This document shows positions 38,590-47,103 of a stretch of DNA of 64,000 nucleotides, piece after piece (within the stretch, counting starts at the first letter, position 1; each line of letters opens with the position of its first letter). This DNA comes from Rugamonas rubra (GTDB lineage Bacteria; Pseudomonadota; Gammaproteobacteria; Burkholderiales; Burkholderiaceae_D). The position numbers and the translations under genes were made by a program. The stretch is taken from the NCBI RefSeq assembly GCF_900114705.1, contig NZ_FOTW01000031.1:1-64000 (forward strand), written 5' to 3'. Under the pieces are notes generated by a model. It worked only from the letters and a program-made list of their open reading frames with translations. It did no database searches and was not told the origin of the DNA.

Positions 38590-40149
38590 ATGCAATTGTC
38601 CAATCTAAACATCGGCGTCCGCCTGGCCATCGGCTTCGGCCTGGCCATCGCCGTCATGCTGTTGATGTCGCTGGTCGGCATCGACCGGGTCAACCGCGCC
38701 AGCGCCATGACGGCGCAGATCGTCGACGACCGCTATGTCAAGGTGCAGCTGGTCAACGAAATGCGCAGCTACGCCAACCGGGGCGCGCAAAGCGTGCGCA
38801 ACGCCATGCTGGCGGCCGAGCCGGAGCAGGCCAAGGCCTTCGTCGCCGCGCTGGCCGAGTCCGACCGGGTCGGCAACGAGGCGGCCGCCAAGATGGAGAA
38901 GATGCTCGCCTCGGCCGACGGCCGGGCGCTGTTCCGCGCCCAGGGCGAGGCCTACGTGCAGTACGCCGAGCAGCGCGGCGCCGCCCTCAAGCTGCTCGAG
39001 GCGGGCGAGCGCGACAACGCCGTCCAGTTCCTCTTCAAGCAGGTGATCCCGCTGCAGACCGCCTATTTCGTGCGCCTCGACGCCATGCTCAAACACCTGG
39101 CCGGGCAAATGGCCGACAACGGCGCCGCCGCCGCCAGCGCGGCCCGCGCCGCCACCGCCCTGCTGCTCGGCCTGCTGGTGCTGGCCACCGTGCTGTCGGC
39201 CGGCGCCGGCTTCATCATCACCCGCTCGGTCACCGGGCCGATCAAGCAGGCGGTCCTGCTGGCCGAGACCGTCGCCAAGGGCGACCTGACGGCGCGCATC
39301 GAGGTCAACCGCACCGACGAGGCCGGCCGCCTGCTGCACGCGCTCAAGGACATGGTCGGCAGCCTGACCGGCACCGTCGGCGCGGTGCGCGGCAGCACCG
39401 ACACCATCGCCACCGCCTCGGCGCAGATCGCCGCCGGCAACCTCGACCTGTCGCAGCGCACCGAGCAGCAGGCCGCCAGTCTGGAGGAGACCGCCTCCTC
39501 GATGGAGCAGTTGACCTCGACCGTCAAGCAGAACGCCGACAACGCGCGCCAGGCCAACCAGCTGGTGGTCTCGGCCGCCGAGCACGCCGACCAGGGCGGC
39601 CAGGTGGTCGGCCAGGTGGTCGCCACCATGGGCTCGATCAAGGACAGCTCGCGCAAGATCGTCGACATCATCGGCGTCATCGACGGCATCGCCTTCCAGA
39701 CGAATATTCTGGCGCTCAACGCGGCCGTCGAGGCGGCCCGCGCCGGCGAACAGGGCCGTGGCTTCGCCGTGGTCGCCTCCGAGGTGCGCAACCTGGCGCA
39801 GCGCTCGGCCGGCGCGGCCAAGGAGATCAAGGAGTTGATCGGCGACTCGGTCGGCAAGGTCGACGCCGGCAGCGCCCTGGTCGACGCCGCCGGCGCGACC
39901 ATGGCGCAGATCGTCGCCTCGGTGCGCCAGGTGGCCGACATCATGGGCGAGATCACCGCCGCCAGCATCGAGCAGAGTTCCGGCATCGAGCAGGTCAACC
40001 TGGCGATCACGGCGATGGACAGCGCGACCCAGCAGAACGCCGCCCTGGTCGAGCAGGCGGCGGCCGCCGCCGCCAGCATGCAGGAGCAGGCGGTGCGGCT
40101 GTCGCAGGCGGTCAGCGTGTTCCGCCTGGACGGCCACGGCCCGTACTGA
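38590..40149 (+). CDS. Methyl-accepting chemotaxis protein
   Basis: A 519-residue chemoreceptor preceded by AAGGA. Membrane segment 1 is at about 10-32, followed by a periplasmic four-helix-bundle-like region (about 35-185), membrane segment 2 at about 190-213, a HAMP domain (about 214-268) and a signalling domain. The hairpin tip reads I-D-G-I-A-F-Q-T-N-I-L-A-L-N-A-A-V-E-A-A-R, with Glu/Gln methylation segments on both sides. No C-terminal CheR/CheB pentapeptide is seen. The ligand is unknown. It is divergent from dinB. Confidence 0.95.
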   Translation: MQLSNLNIGVRLAIGFGLAIAVMLLMSLVGIDRVNRASAMTAQIVDDRYVKVQLVNEMRSYANRGAQSVRNAMLAAEPEQAKAFVAALAESDRVGNEAAAKMEKMLASADGRALFRAQGEAYVQYAEQRGAALKLLEAGERDNAVQFLFKQVIPLQTAYFVRLDAMLKHLAGQMADNGAAAASAARAATALLLGLLVLATVLSAGAGFIITRSVTGPIKQAVLLAETVAKGDLTARIEVNRTDEAGRLLHALKDMVGSLTGTVGAVRGSTDTIATASAQIAAGNLDLSQRTEQQAASLEETASSMEQLTSTVKQNADNARQANQLVVSAAEHADQGGQVVGQVVATMGSIKDSSRKIVDIIGVIDGIAFQTNILALNAAVEAARAGEQGRGFAVVASEVRNLAQRSAGAAKEIKELIGDSVGKVDAGSALVDAAGATMAQIVASVRQVADIMGEITAASIEQSSGIEQVNLAITAMDSATQQNAALVEQAAAAAASMQEQAVRLSQAVSVFRLDGHGPY

Positions 40150-40291
40150 GGCCGGGGCCGGGGCCGCGGCGGAGACCGAGGGTCGGGGCGCAGGTTCGGG
40201 CCGGGGCCGCGCCAAGCGCGCGCTGCGGCGCGACGGTTCCGGCTTATCCAAACGGGAATGTTGCATTAAAGAATGCTACACTGGACGCACC

Positions 40292-41155
40292 ATGTCCATC
40301 CGCCGCCCCACCGCGCCGCGCCGCCTGATGCGCCTCGCCGCCTGCCTGTTGGCCGCCTTGCCGGCGGCGGCCCAAGCCTTTTCCTGTCCGGCCCTGACCC
40401 GCGTCGGCCTAAGCGACCTGGGCTACTCGTCCTACCGCGACGGCGCGCGTTTTCGCGGCACCTCGGTGGCCATCGCCGAGGAGCTGGGCCGGCGCACCGG
40501 CTGCCGCATCAAGCTCGAATGGTTTCCGCGCGGCCGCCTGTTCGTCGAGTTCGACGCCGGCCGGGTCGACCTGGCGATGGCCTCGCAGCGCAACGCCGAG
40601 CGCGAGCGCAGCGGCCGCTTCATTCCCTACGCCACCACCCGCTTCGAGCTGCTGCTGACCAAGCGCGGCGGCGCCAACTACGCCAGCCTGGCCGACTTCG
40701 TCGCGCACGGCAAGGGGCGGCTGAACCTGACGCGCGGCGTGTTCTACCCGCCCGAAGTGCAGCACCTGCTCGAGCGCCTGCAGCGCGCCGGCCGCCTCGA
40801 ATACGTCAACGACTACGACGTGGTGTTCAAGAAGATCATCGCCGGCCGCGCCGACGGCACCTTCGCGCCGCCCATCATCCACCTGCTGCACCGGCGCCGC
40901 CTGGGCCTGCTCGACAGCATGCAAGCCTACGCCGTCAGCGAAACGCCGGCGCGCCTGGTCGGCGCCTTCGTCTCGCGCGCCAGCGTGGCGCGCGACGCCC
41001 GCGACGCCTACGCCGACGCGCTCTACGAGATGGTGGCCGACGGCACCGTGCAGAAGATCTACGAGCGCGAGCTCGGCGCCGAGGCCGGCCGCCAGGTGTT
41101 CCAGAACGGCGTGGCCGAGATCCTCGCCACCATCCGCCGGCCGCAACGGCCCTAA
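40292..41155 (+). CDS. Periplasmic amino-acid-type solute-binding protein (family 3-like)
   Basis: A 287-residue exported protein. The signal peptide is about residues 1-29 (R-R-L-M-R-L-A-A-C-L-L-A-A-L-P-A-A-A-Q-A-F). The mature part resembles bacterial extracellular solute-binding proteins family 3: G-L-S-D-L-G-Y, G-T-S-V-A-I-A-E-E-L-G-R-R and G-R-V-D-L-A-M-A-S-Q-R. No ABC permease or ATPase lies nearby, so it may serve a distant transporter or act as an orphan sensor, perhaps with the chemoreceptor 142 bp upstream; that link is inference. Confidence 0.8.
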   Translation: MSIRRPTAPRRLMRLAACLLAALPAAAQAFSCPALTRVGLSDLGYSSYRDGARFRGTSVAIAEELGRRTGCRIKLEWFPRGRLFVEFDAGRVDLAMASQRNAERERSGRFIPYATTRFELLLTKRGGANYASLADFVAHGKGRLNLTRGVFYPPEVQHLLERLQRAGRLEYVNDYDVVFKKIIAGRADGTFAPPIIHLLHRRRLGLLDSMQAYAVSETPARLVGAFVSRASVARDARDAYADALYEMVADGTVQKIYERELGAEAGRQVFQNGVAEILATIRRPQRP

Positions 41156-41487
41156 CCGCCCCGCGCAAACCCCAGCGCAAACCCCAGGGTCAGTGCCGAC
41201 ATTCGGACACGAGCTCTACCATAACCTTGAGCAGCGCGCCCCATTGCTGCTGAGTCTGTGTCCGAATGTCGGCACTGACCCCGATGGCGCTGACCCCGAT
41301 GGCGCGATGGCGATGGGCCACGGGGCCGCGCCGCAGGACGGCATCGGCGGCGGCATCTTTTCAGCCCGCCAACGACCTTTTTACGAAATATTTCTAAAAG
41401 CCCTTGCGGATGGCGGCGATCGCACATAAAATACGGCCTCCTTCAGACGTTGTGACAAACCCTGAAGGGTTTTCTGAGGTTAGCGTG
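41156..41487. other. Intergenic region carrying a large inverted repeat, upstream of tRNA genes
   Basis: 332 bp without a gene. It holds the 24-bp inverted repeat described separately, a 15-bp tandem duplication (CTGACCCCGATGGCG, from about 41275), and presumably the tRNA promoter in its right end. Confidence 0.7.
41187..41281. repeat. Perfect 24-bp inverted repeat with a 47-base loop
   Basis: The left arm 41187-41210 starts GGGTCAGTGCCGACATTC and is perfectly complementary to the right arm 41258-41281. Its first bases, GGGTCAG, are shared with the shorter palindrome family in this window. It resembles REP-type or non-autonomous mobile repeats. Confidence 0.85.
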
Positions 41488-41563
41488 GGGTGCTTAGCTC
41501 AGTTGGTAGAGCGGCGCCCTTACAAGGCGTAGGTCGGGAGTTCGAGCCTCTCAGCACCCACCA
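41488..41563 (+). tRNA. tRNA-Val (anticodon TAC)
   Basis: A 76-base cloverleaf including encoded CCA. The acceptor GGGTGCT pairs with AGCACCC, the D-arm is TAGCTCAGTTGGTAGAG, the anticodon loop CTTACAA reads TAC, and the T-arm carries GTTCGAG. It is the first of three clustered tRNA genes. Confidence 0.95.
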
Positions 41564-41588
41564 AGTCAGAAAACGTTGTAACGAATTA

Positions 41589-41665
41589 GGAGTGGTAGTT
41601 CAGTTGGTTAGAATACCGGCCTGTCACGCCGGGGGTCGCGGGTTCGAGTCCCGTCCGCTCCGCCA
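41589..41665 (+). tRNA. tRNA-Asp (anticodon GTC), copy 1
   Basis: A 77-base tRNA with encoded CCA. The acceptor GGAGTGG pairs with CCGCTCC, the anticodon loop CTGTCAC reads GTC, and the T-loop is GTTCGAGTC. It is identical to copy 2 at 41732. Confidence 0.95.
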
Positions 41666-41731
41666 ACATTCAGCTGGCCCGCTTCGGCGAGTCGGCAAAG
41701 ATTTACAGTAGTACAGCATTCGAAAGAATGT

Positions 41732-41808
41732 GGAGTGGTAGTTCAGTTGGTTAGAATACCGGCCTGTCACGCCGGGGGTCGCGGGTTCGAGTCCCGTCCG
41801 CTCCGCCA
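41732..41808 (+). tRNA. tRNA-Asp (anticodon GTC), copy 2
   Basis: Identical to copy 1, with a 66-bp spacer between them. A strong terminator follows at once, so the three tRNA genes probably form one transcript. Confidence 0.95.
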
Positions 41809-41816
41809 GCATCTTA

Positions 41817-41853
41817 AAAACCGCCGCGAATCTCAGATTCGCGGCGGTTTTTT
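41817..41853. terminator. Rho-independent terminator after the tRNA cluster
   Basis: AAAACCGCCGCGAATC pairs perfectly with GATTCGCGGCGGTTTT around TCA. A T-run follows on the plus strand and the A-run makes it usable on the minus strand for the convergent LysR gene, whose stop codon it overlaps. Confidence 0.95.
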
Positions 41854-42773
41854 CATTCCAGCACCAGTTGCTGCGACAAAGCGGCGTACACCGCCGCCAC
41901 CCGCGTCAAATAGCGCGCCTCCGGATGCGTCAGCAGCCACAACTCGGTTTGACACTCGGCGATGGCCTCGCTCAGCGGCGCCAGCTCGGCCCGCCCCGCC
42001 GCCAGGAACACCGGCAGCACGCCGATGCCCAGGCCCCGGCCGACCAACTCGGCCACCGTCAGCAGGCTGCTCACCGAATAGCTCGGCACCACCTTGGGAA
42101 AATGCTTCTTGCGCCACAATACCGACGGATGCTCGGGCAGCGCGTCGTCCGGCGCGATCCAGCTGGCGCCGTGGGCCAGCTCGGCGTCGAAGCCGGCCGA
42201 ACCGGCCGGGCTGGCCGAGCCGGCGGGACCGGCCGGGCCGCCGGCGCTGGCCGTGTACACGGCCATACGCACCGGCCCGAGATGCTTGCCCAGCAAATGC
42301 GGCGGCGGCCGCCGCGTCGCGCGCAGGGCGATGTCGGCGTCGCGCCGGGTCAGGCTGGCCAGCTCGTTGCCGGCGTGCAGCTCGTAGCGCAGCAGCGGAT
42401 GGCGCGCCCGCAACGCCCCCAGCGCCGGTGCCAGCAGGCCGTGCAACAGCGAATCGGTGGTGGTCAGGCGCACCACGCCGGCCACCTCGCCCGGGCCGGA
42501 CTGCGCCGCCGCGCGGGCCGCCTCCAGCTGGCTCTCGATCTGTTCGGCGTGCGCCGCCAGCCGCTGCGCCAGCTCGGCCGGCCGGAAGCCGCTGCGCGAG
42601 CGCTCGAACAGGCGCTGGCCCAGGCCCTTCTCCATCCGCTGCACGCCGCGGAAGATGGTCGAGCCGTCCAGGCCCAGACGGGCGCCGGCCTCGGCCAGGG
42701 TGCCGCAGCGTACCAGCGCCAGCACCACGTCCAAATCGGCCGCGCTGAGTTTGTATTGCGTCGACGCAATCAT
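41853..42773 (-). CDS. LysR-family transcriptional regulator with a Gly/Ala/Pro insertion
   Basis: A 306-residue LysR protein. The winged HTH is at about 8-66 (L-A-E-A-G-A-R-L-G-L-D-G-S-T-I-F-R-G-V-Q-R-M-E). The effector domain is interrupted by a low-complexity stretch of about 20 residues rich in Gly, Pro, Ala and Ser (encoded around 42180-42260). It is divergent from a glutathione S-transferase gene with a 79-bp A/T-richer gap, so control of that gene is likely. The stop codon overlaps the tRNA-cluster terminator. Confidence 0.88.
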   Translation of the reverse strand: MIASTQYKLSAADLDVVLALVRCGTLAEAGARLGLDGSTIFRGVQRMEKGLGQRLFERSRSGFRPAELAQRLAAHAEQIESQLEAARAAAQSGPGEVAGVVRLTTTDSLLHGLLAPALGALRARHPLLRYELHAGNELASLTRRDADIALRATRRPPPHLLGKHLGPVRMAVYTASAGGPAGPAGSASPAGSAGFDAELAHGASWIAPDDALPEHPSVLWRKKHFPKVVPSYSVSSLLTVAELVGRGLGIGVLPVFLAAGRAELAPLSEAIAECQTELWLLTHPEARYLTRVAAVYAALSQQLVLE

Positions 42774-42852
42774 AGTTTGCCTATTCGCCTATTTTCATTG
42801 CGTTTATGTGAGCGTAGATTCTACTCCTCGCCCATTCCGCAGGAGCAGCACC

Positions 42853-43527
42853 ATGCCAACTGTCCGCTACACCCTACTCAGCCATCCACTCTGCCCCTAT
42901 GTGCAGCGCGCCGCCATCGTGCTGGCCGAAAAGGGCCTGGCCTTCGAGCGCGTCGACATCGACCTGGCCGACAAGCCGCGATGGTTCCGCGACCTCTCGC
43001 CGCTCGGCAAAACGCCGGTCCTGCTGGTCGACGGCGTGGCGCTGTTCGAGTCCGCCGTGATCTGCGAATACCTCGACGAGACAGCCGCGCCGCGCCTGCA
43101 TCCGGACGAGCCGCTGGCCAGGGCGCACCAGCGCGCCTGGATGGAGTTCGGCTCGGCCGTGCTGGCCGACATCGCCGGCTTCTACAACGCCGCCGAGCCG
43201 GCCGCGCTGGACGCCAAGGCGCAGGCCCTGCGCGCCAGGTTCGCCCAGCTGGAGGCGGCCTGCGGCGACGGCCCCTGGTTCGCCGGCCCGCGCTTCGGCC
43301 TGGTCGACGCCGTGTTCGCCCCGGTGTTCCGCTACCTCGACGTGTTCGACCGGATCACCGACTTCGGCATGCTGGCCGACGCGCCCAGGCTGCGCGCCTG
43401 GCGCACCCGGCTGGCCGAGCGCGCCTCCGTGCGCGGCGCCGCGCCGGCCGACTACGCGGCGCGGCTGCAGAGCTTCCTGGCGGCGCGGCCGTCGGCCCTG
43501 GCCCGGCTGCTGCCGGCCACCACCTGA
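42853..43527 (+). CDS. Glutathione S-transferase family protein
   Basis: A 224-residue GST. The start at 42853 has AGGAG eight bases upstream. The N-terminal thioredoxin-like domain contains S-H-P-L-C-P-Y-V-Q-R-A (Cys14), the cis-Pro T-P-V-L and F-E-S-A-V-I-C-E-Y-L; the C-terminal domain is all-helical. The Cys-based motif is closer to beta/omega or SspA-like GSTs than to Tyr-based ones. It is divergent from the LysR regulator. Confidence 0.9.
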   Translation: MPTVRYTLLSHPLCPYVQRAAIVLAEKGLAFERVDIDLADKPRWFRDLSPLGKTPVLLVDGVALFESAVICEYLDETAAPRLHPDEPLARAHQRAWMEFGSAVLADIAGFYNAAEPAALDAKAQALRARFAQLEAACGDGPWFAGPRFGLVDAVFAPVFRYLDVFDRITDFGMLADAPRLRAWRTRLAERASVRGAAPADYAARLQSFLAARPSALARLLPATT

Positions 43528-43661
43528 GCCGCGCCACCCCGGCGCGGCTGCGCGACTGCGCGGGCAATTCCATGTGATTTTTTAGCAACATACTGCGCAA
43601 AGCCGGCAAAACCGGCGACAATGATGTTGCCTACACGAATGATCCACCCTATGGAGTCGCC

Positions 43662-44144
43662 TTGCTCTTTGGTTTACTGAAAGCACCGCCGCTGTCGCCG
43701 CGCCTGCACCGCTTGAAAGACTCGCCGCTGTTCGCGTCGCTGACCCCGCTCGAACTGAAAATCGTCGACGGCCTGATGCACGAGCGCCGCTACCTCGGCG
43801 AGGAGATCATCTTCGACGAGGGCGAGGAGGGCCAGGCGCTGTACCTGGTGATGTCGGGCCGGGTGCTGATCAGCCGCAAGCTCGACAGCAGCGTCGAGGT
43901 GGTCGCCGAGCTCTCGCCCGGCGCCTTCTTCGGCGACCTGGCCCTGCTCGACAACTCGCCGCGCAACGCCCAGGCGCGCGCCATCGACAACTGCGAGCTG
44001 GCGGTGTTCTTCCGCGCCGACTTCATGGGCCTGATGGAGACCGACGCGGTGATCGGCTACAAGATCTCGCTGGCCCTGGCGCGCCACATCGGCGGCCGGC
44101 TGCGCGAATGGATGTCCGGCCAGCCGCAGATCGAAGCCCTATGA
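43662..44144 (+). CDS. Cyclic nucleotide-binding domain protein
   Basis: A 160-residue protein with TTG as start at 43662; no in-frame ATG exists nearby and GGAG lies five to six bases upstream. One cNMP-binding domain (about 20-145) is visible: F-D-E-G-E-E-G-Q-A-L-Y-L-V-M-S-G and P-G-A-F-F-G-D-L-A-L-L-D-N-S-P-R-N-A, the phosphate-binding cassette. There is no HTH, so it is a sensor or adaptor rather than a Crp-type regulator. Its stop overlaps the ATG of the permease gene (ATGA), so the two are translationally coupled. Confidence 0.85.
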   Translation: MLFGLLKAPPLSPRLHRLKDSPLFASLTPLELKIVDGLMHERRYLGEEIIFDEGEEGQALYLVMSGRVLISRKLDSSVEVVAELSPGAFFGDLALLDNSPRNAQARAIDNCELAVFFRADFMGLMETDAVIGYKISLALARHIGGRLREWMSGQPQIEAL

Positions 44145-45277
44145 ACACGCCGCACCGCTTGAGCGAGGCGCACAGCGCCGGCCCGGTGGTGTGGAGCGGC
44201 ATCATCGCCACCACCTGCGCGCTGCTGTTCCTGCTGCAGCAGATGCTGTGGCTGGCCGTGCCCTTCCTGTTCGCCATCATCCTCTACTACATCCTGCTGC
44301 CGCCGATGCAGCGCCTGATCCGCCTCGGCCTGAGCCACAACGCCGCCGCCCTGCTGGTCGGCGGCCTGTTCCTGCTGGTGCTGACGCTGGCCGGCATCGC
44401 CGCCGTGTTCTGGTCGTCGGCGCCGGCCGAGTCCTGGCAGGACCTGCTCGGCCACTACCTCGACGGCGGCCTGGCCTTCGTGCGCGGCACCCTGGTGGCG
44501 CTGGAGGACAAGTTCCCCATCCTGCGCCAGGCCCGCCTGGGCAAGGTCATCAACAGCCGCTTCGCCAGCTTCACCGGCAGCTTCATGCAGAAGCACCTGA
44601 CCGACATCCTGGTCTCGGTGGCGGCCTGGCTGCCCTCGCTGCTGCTGGCGCCCTTCCTCACCTTCTTCTTCCTGCGCGACGGCCTGCGCTTCAAGAAGTT
44701 CCTCGCCCGCGCCGTGCCCAACGCCTTCTTCGAGAAGACCCTGTACCTGCTGCACGAGGTCGACCAGACCGCGCGCCGCTACTTCCAGGGCCTGATCAAG
44801 CTGACCGTGCTCGACACGGCGGTGCTGGCAATGGGCCTGTGGGCGATCGGCGTGTCGGCGCCGCTGACCTTGGGCCTGATCGCCGCGCTGCTGGCCTGGG
44901 TGCCGTATGTGGGGTCGATCGTCGGCTGCATGCTGGTGGTGACGGTGGCCTCGACCGACGCGCCGGGCGATCCGCTGGTGGCCTACAGCGCCATCGGCGT
45001 GTTCATCCTGGTGCGCCTGCTCGACGACTTCGTCTTCATGCCGCTGACCCTGGGGCGCAGCCTGCACATCCACCCGCTGATCACGGTGCTGATGATCTTC
45101 GTCGGCGGCTCGGTGGCCGGCGTGGCCGGCCTGATGCTGGTGCTGCCGCTGCTCGGCGTGGTGATGGTGGTCGGCGAGACCATGGGCAAGCTGATCACCA
45201 ACCCGCGCCTGCGCGCGCGCCACCGCAACGCCATCGCGCTGCGCGTGCGCCAGGCCAGCGCCGACCTGGTGGTGTGA
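44141..45277 (+). CDS. AI-2E family transporter (TqsA/PerM-like)
   Basis: A 378-residue polytopic membrane protein, start 44141, overlapping the upstream stop by ATGA. About eight membrane segments are visible in the family layout: a hydrophobic pair near the N-terminus, a soluble stretch (about 85-160), then L-L-L-A-P-F-L-T-F-F-F-L-R-D-G and the C-terminal group with A-W-V-P-Y-V-G-S-I and L-D-D-F-V-F-M-P. Family members export AI-2 or act as Na+/H+ antiporters. The coupling to a cNMP-binding protein suggests second-messenger control of transport, which is inference. Confidence 0.88.
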   Translation: MNTPHRLSEAHSAGPVVWSGIIATTCALLFLLQQMLWLAVPFLFAIILYYILLPPMQRLIRLGLSHNAAALLVGGLFLLVLTLAGIAAVFWSSAPAESWQDLLGHYLDGGLAFVRGTLVALEDKFPILRQARLGKVINSRFASFTGSFMQKHLTDILVSVAAWLPSLLLAPFLTFFFLRDGLRFKKFLARAVPNAFFEKTLYLLHEVDQTARRYFQGLIKLTVLDTAVLAMGLWAIGVSAPLTLGLIAALLAWVPYVGSIVGCMLVVTVASTDAPGDPLVAYSAIGVFILVRLLDDFVFMPLTLGRSLHIHPLITVLMIFVGGSVAGVAGLMLVLPLLGVVMVVGETMGKLITNPRLRARHRNAIALRVRQASADLVV

Positions 45278-45306
45278 ATTTGTCGCGCCTGCCGCGACGG
45301 TAAAAA

Positions 45307-45368
45307 ACCCAAAGGCACAAAACGAGGGTCAGACCCTAGGGTCTGACCCTGGCTCCGCGCCTTTGGGT
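45307..45368. repeat. Nested palindrome: exact 26-bp GGGTCAGACCC repeat inside 10-bp arms
   Basis: The inner perfect palindrome (45325-45350) is AGGGTCAGACCCT followed by its reverse complement; the same 26 bp occur at 63563-63588. Outer arms ACCCAAAGGC (45307-45316) and GCCTTTGGGT (45359-45368) are also complementary. It lies between the convergent ends of the AI-2E transporter gene and ahpF and could act as a terminator. Confidence 0.85.
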
Positions 45369-45415
45369 GGTGTTAAAGCCGCTGGCGCCTTGACCGCGCC
45401 GCGTCACGCTACATA

Positions 45416-47005
45416 TCAGGCGGCGATGGCCACCGGCGCCGCCGCCTCCTCGGCCACGTCGTCCGAACGGATCAGGTGGTCGAAGGCGGCCAACGCCGCC
45501 TTGGCGCCCTCGCCCACGGCGATGACGATCTGCTTGAACGGCACCGTCGTCACGTCGCCGGCGGCGAACACGCCCGGCACCGAGGTCTGGCCACGGGCGT
45601 CGACTTCGATCTCGCCGTGGCGCGACAAACCGACCACGCCCTTCAGCCACTCGGTGTTCGGCACCAGGCCGATCTGCACGAACACGCCCTCCAGCTCGAC
45701 CCGGTGGCTGGCGCCGCTGTTGCGGTCGGTATAACTCAGGCCGTTGACGATCTTGCCGTCGCCGTTGATCTCGCTGGTCTGCGCCGACACGATCACCGTC
45801 ACGTTGGCCAGGCTGCGCAGCTTGCGCTGCAACACCGCGTCGGCGCGCAGCTCGGCGCCGAACTCGATCAGGGTGACGTGCTTGACCAGGCCGGCCAGGT
45901 CGATCGCCGCCTCGACGCCGGAGTTGCCGCCGCCGATCACCGCCACCCGCTTGCCCTTGAACAGCGGGCCGTCGCAGTGCGGGCAGTAGGCCACGCCGTG
46001 GTTGCGGTATTCCTTCTCGCCCGGCACGTTGATCTCGCGCCAGCGCGCGCCGGTCGCCAGGATCACCGATTTACTCTTGAGCACGGCGCCGCTGGCGGTG
46101 GTCACCTCGATCAGCTTGCCCGGCGCCAGTTGCACGGCGCGCTGGGTGTTCATGATGTCGACCTCGTACTGCTTGACGTGCTGCTCCAGCGCGACGGCGA
46201 ATTTCGGCCCGTCGGTCTCGGTGACGGAGACGAAGTTCTCGATCGCCAGGGTGTCGAGCACCTGGCCGCCGAAACGCTCGGCCAGCACGCCGGTCTTGAT
46301 GCCCTTGCGCGAGGCATAGATCGCCGCCGCCGCGCCGGCCGGGCCGCCGCCGACGATCAGCACGTCGAACACGTCCTTCTTGCTCAGCTCGGCCGCCTGG
46401 CGCGCGCCGGCGTTGGTGTCGAGCTTGGCGAGGATCTCCTCGACGCTGGTGCGGCCCTGGCCGAAGTGCTCGCCGTTGAGGAACATCATCGGCACCGCCA
46501 TGATCTGGCGCGCTTCCACTTCCTGCGGGAAGACGCCGCCGTCGATGGTGGTGACCTTGATGCGCGGGTTGATCACCGCCATCGCGTTGAGCGCCTGCAC
46601 CACTTCCGGGCAGTTGTGGCAGGACAGCGAGATGAAGGTTTCGAACACGTAGTCGCCGTCGAGGTTGCGGATCTGTTCGATCACCGCGTCGTCGAAGCGG
46701 ATGGTGTGGCCGCCCACCTGCAGCAGGGCCAGCACGAGGGAGGTGAATTCATGGCCCATCGGCACGCCGGCGAAACGCACGCCGATGTCGCTGCCGGGGC
46801 GGTTGATGCTGAACGAGGGCTTGCGCTCCTTGTCGTCGCGGCGCTCGACCAGGCTGATCTTGTCGCTCAACAGGACGATCTCCTGGAGCAGTTCCTGCAT
46901 CTCGCGGGCGGTGGCGCTGTCGTCCAGCGATGCGACGATCTCAATCGGTTGCACCACTTTTTCCAAATAGGATTTCAACTGGGACTTGAGGTCTGCATCT
47001 AACAT
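45416..47005 (-). CDS. ahpF: Alkyl hydroperoxide reductase subunit F
   Basis: A 529-residue flavoprotein. The N-terminal double thioredoxin-like domain carries the disulfide C-H-N-C (Cys129, Cys132). The FAD motif V-G-G-G-P-A-G follows near 218, then the redox-active C-P-H-C (about 347-350) and the NADH-binding V-I-G-G-G-N-S-G. It passes electrons from NADH to AhpC. It lies downstream of ahpC on the same strand with a 98-bp gap that contains a strong hairpin. Confidence 0.97.
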   Translation of the reverse strand: MLDADLKSQLKSYLEKVVQPIEIVASLDDSATAREMQELLQEIVLLSDKISLVERRDDKERKPSFSINRPGSDIGVRFAGVPMGHEFTSLVLALLQVGGHTIRFDDAVIEQIRNLDGDYVFETFISLSCHNCPEVVQALNAMAVINPRIKVTTIDGGVFPQEVEARQIMAVPMMFLNGEHFGQGRTSVEEILAKLDTNAGARQAAELSKKDVFDVLIVGGGPAGAAAAIYASRKGIKTGVLAERFGGQVLDTLAIENFVSVTETDGPKFAVALEQHVKQYEVDIMNTQRAVQLAPGKLIEVTTASGAVLKSKSVILATGARWREINVPGEKEYRNHGVAYCPHCDGPLFKGKRVAVIGGGNSGVEAAIDLAGLVKHVTLIEFGAELRADAVLQRKLRSLANVTVIVSAQTSEINGDGKIVNGLSYTDRNSGASHRVELEGVFVQIGLVPNTEWLKGVVGLSRHGEIEVDARGQTSVPGVFAAGDVTTVPFKQIVIAVGEGAKAALAAFDHLIRSDDVAEEAAAPVAIAA

Positions 47006-47035
47006 GGTTTTTCTTCCTTACAAAATTTTGGGCGA

Positions 47036-47063
47036 ATGCCGGACCGGACGCCCGGTCCGGCAT
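47036..47063. promoter_or_regulatory. 12-bp-stem hairpin between ahpC and ahpF
   Basis: ATGCCGGACCGG (47036-47047) pairs perfectly with CCGGTCCGGCAT (47052-47063) around a 4-base loop. There is no T-run next to it on the minus strand, so it is more likely an mRNA-stabilising or partial read-through element, setting AhpC above AhpF, than a full terminator. Confidence 0.65.
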
Positions 47064-47103
47064 CGCGGTACTACTGTGTTGCTGTTGCTGCTGGCTTCAA
47101 GAC

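Noticed and set aside
38370..38708. Longer dinB reading frame starting at 38708
   Set aside because: It would bury the LexA box in coding sequence and add a low-complexity extension; 38369 gives the canonical N-terminus.
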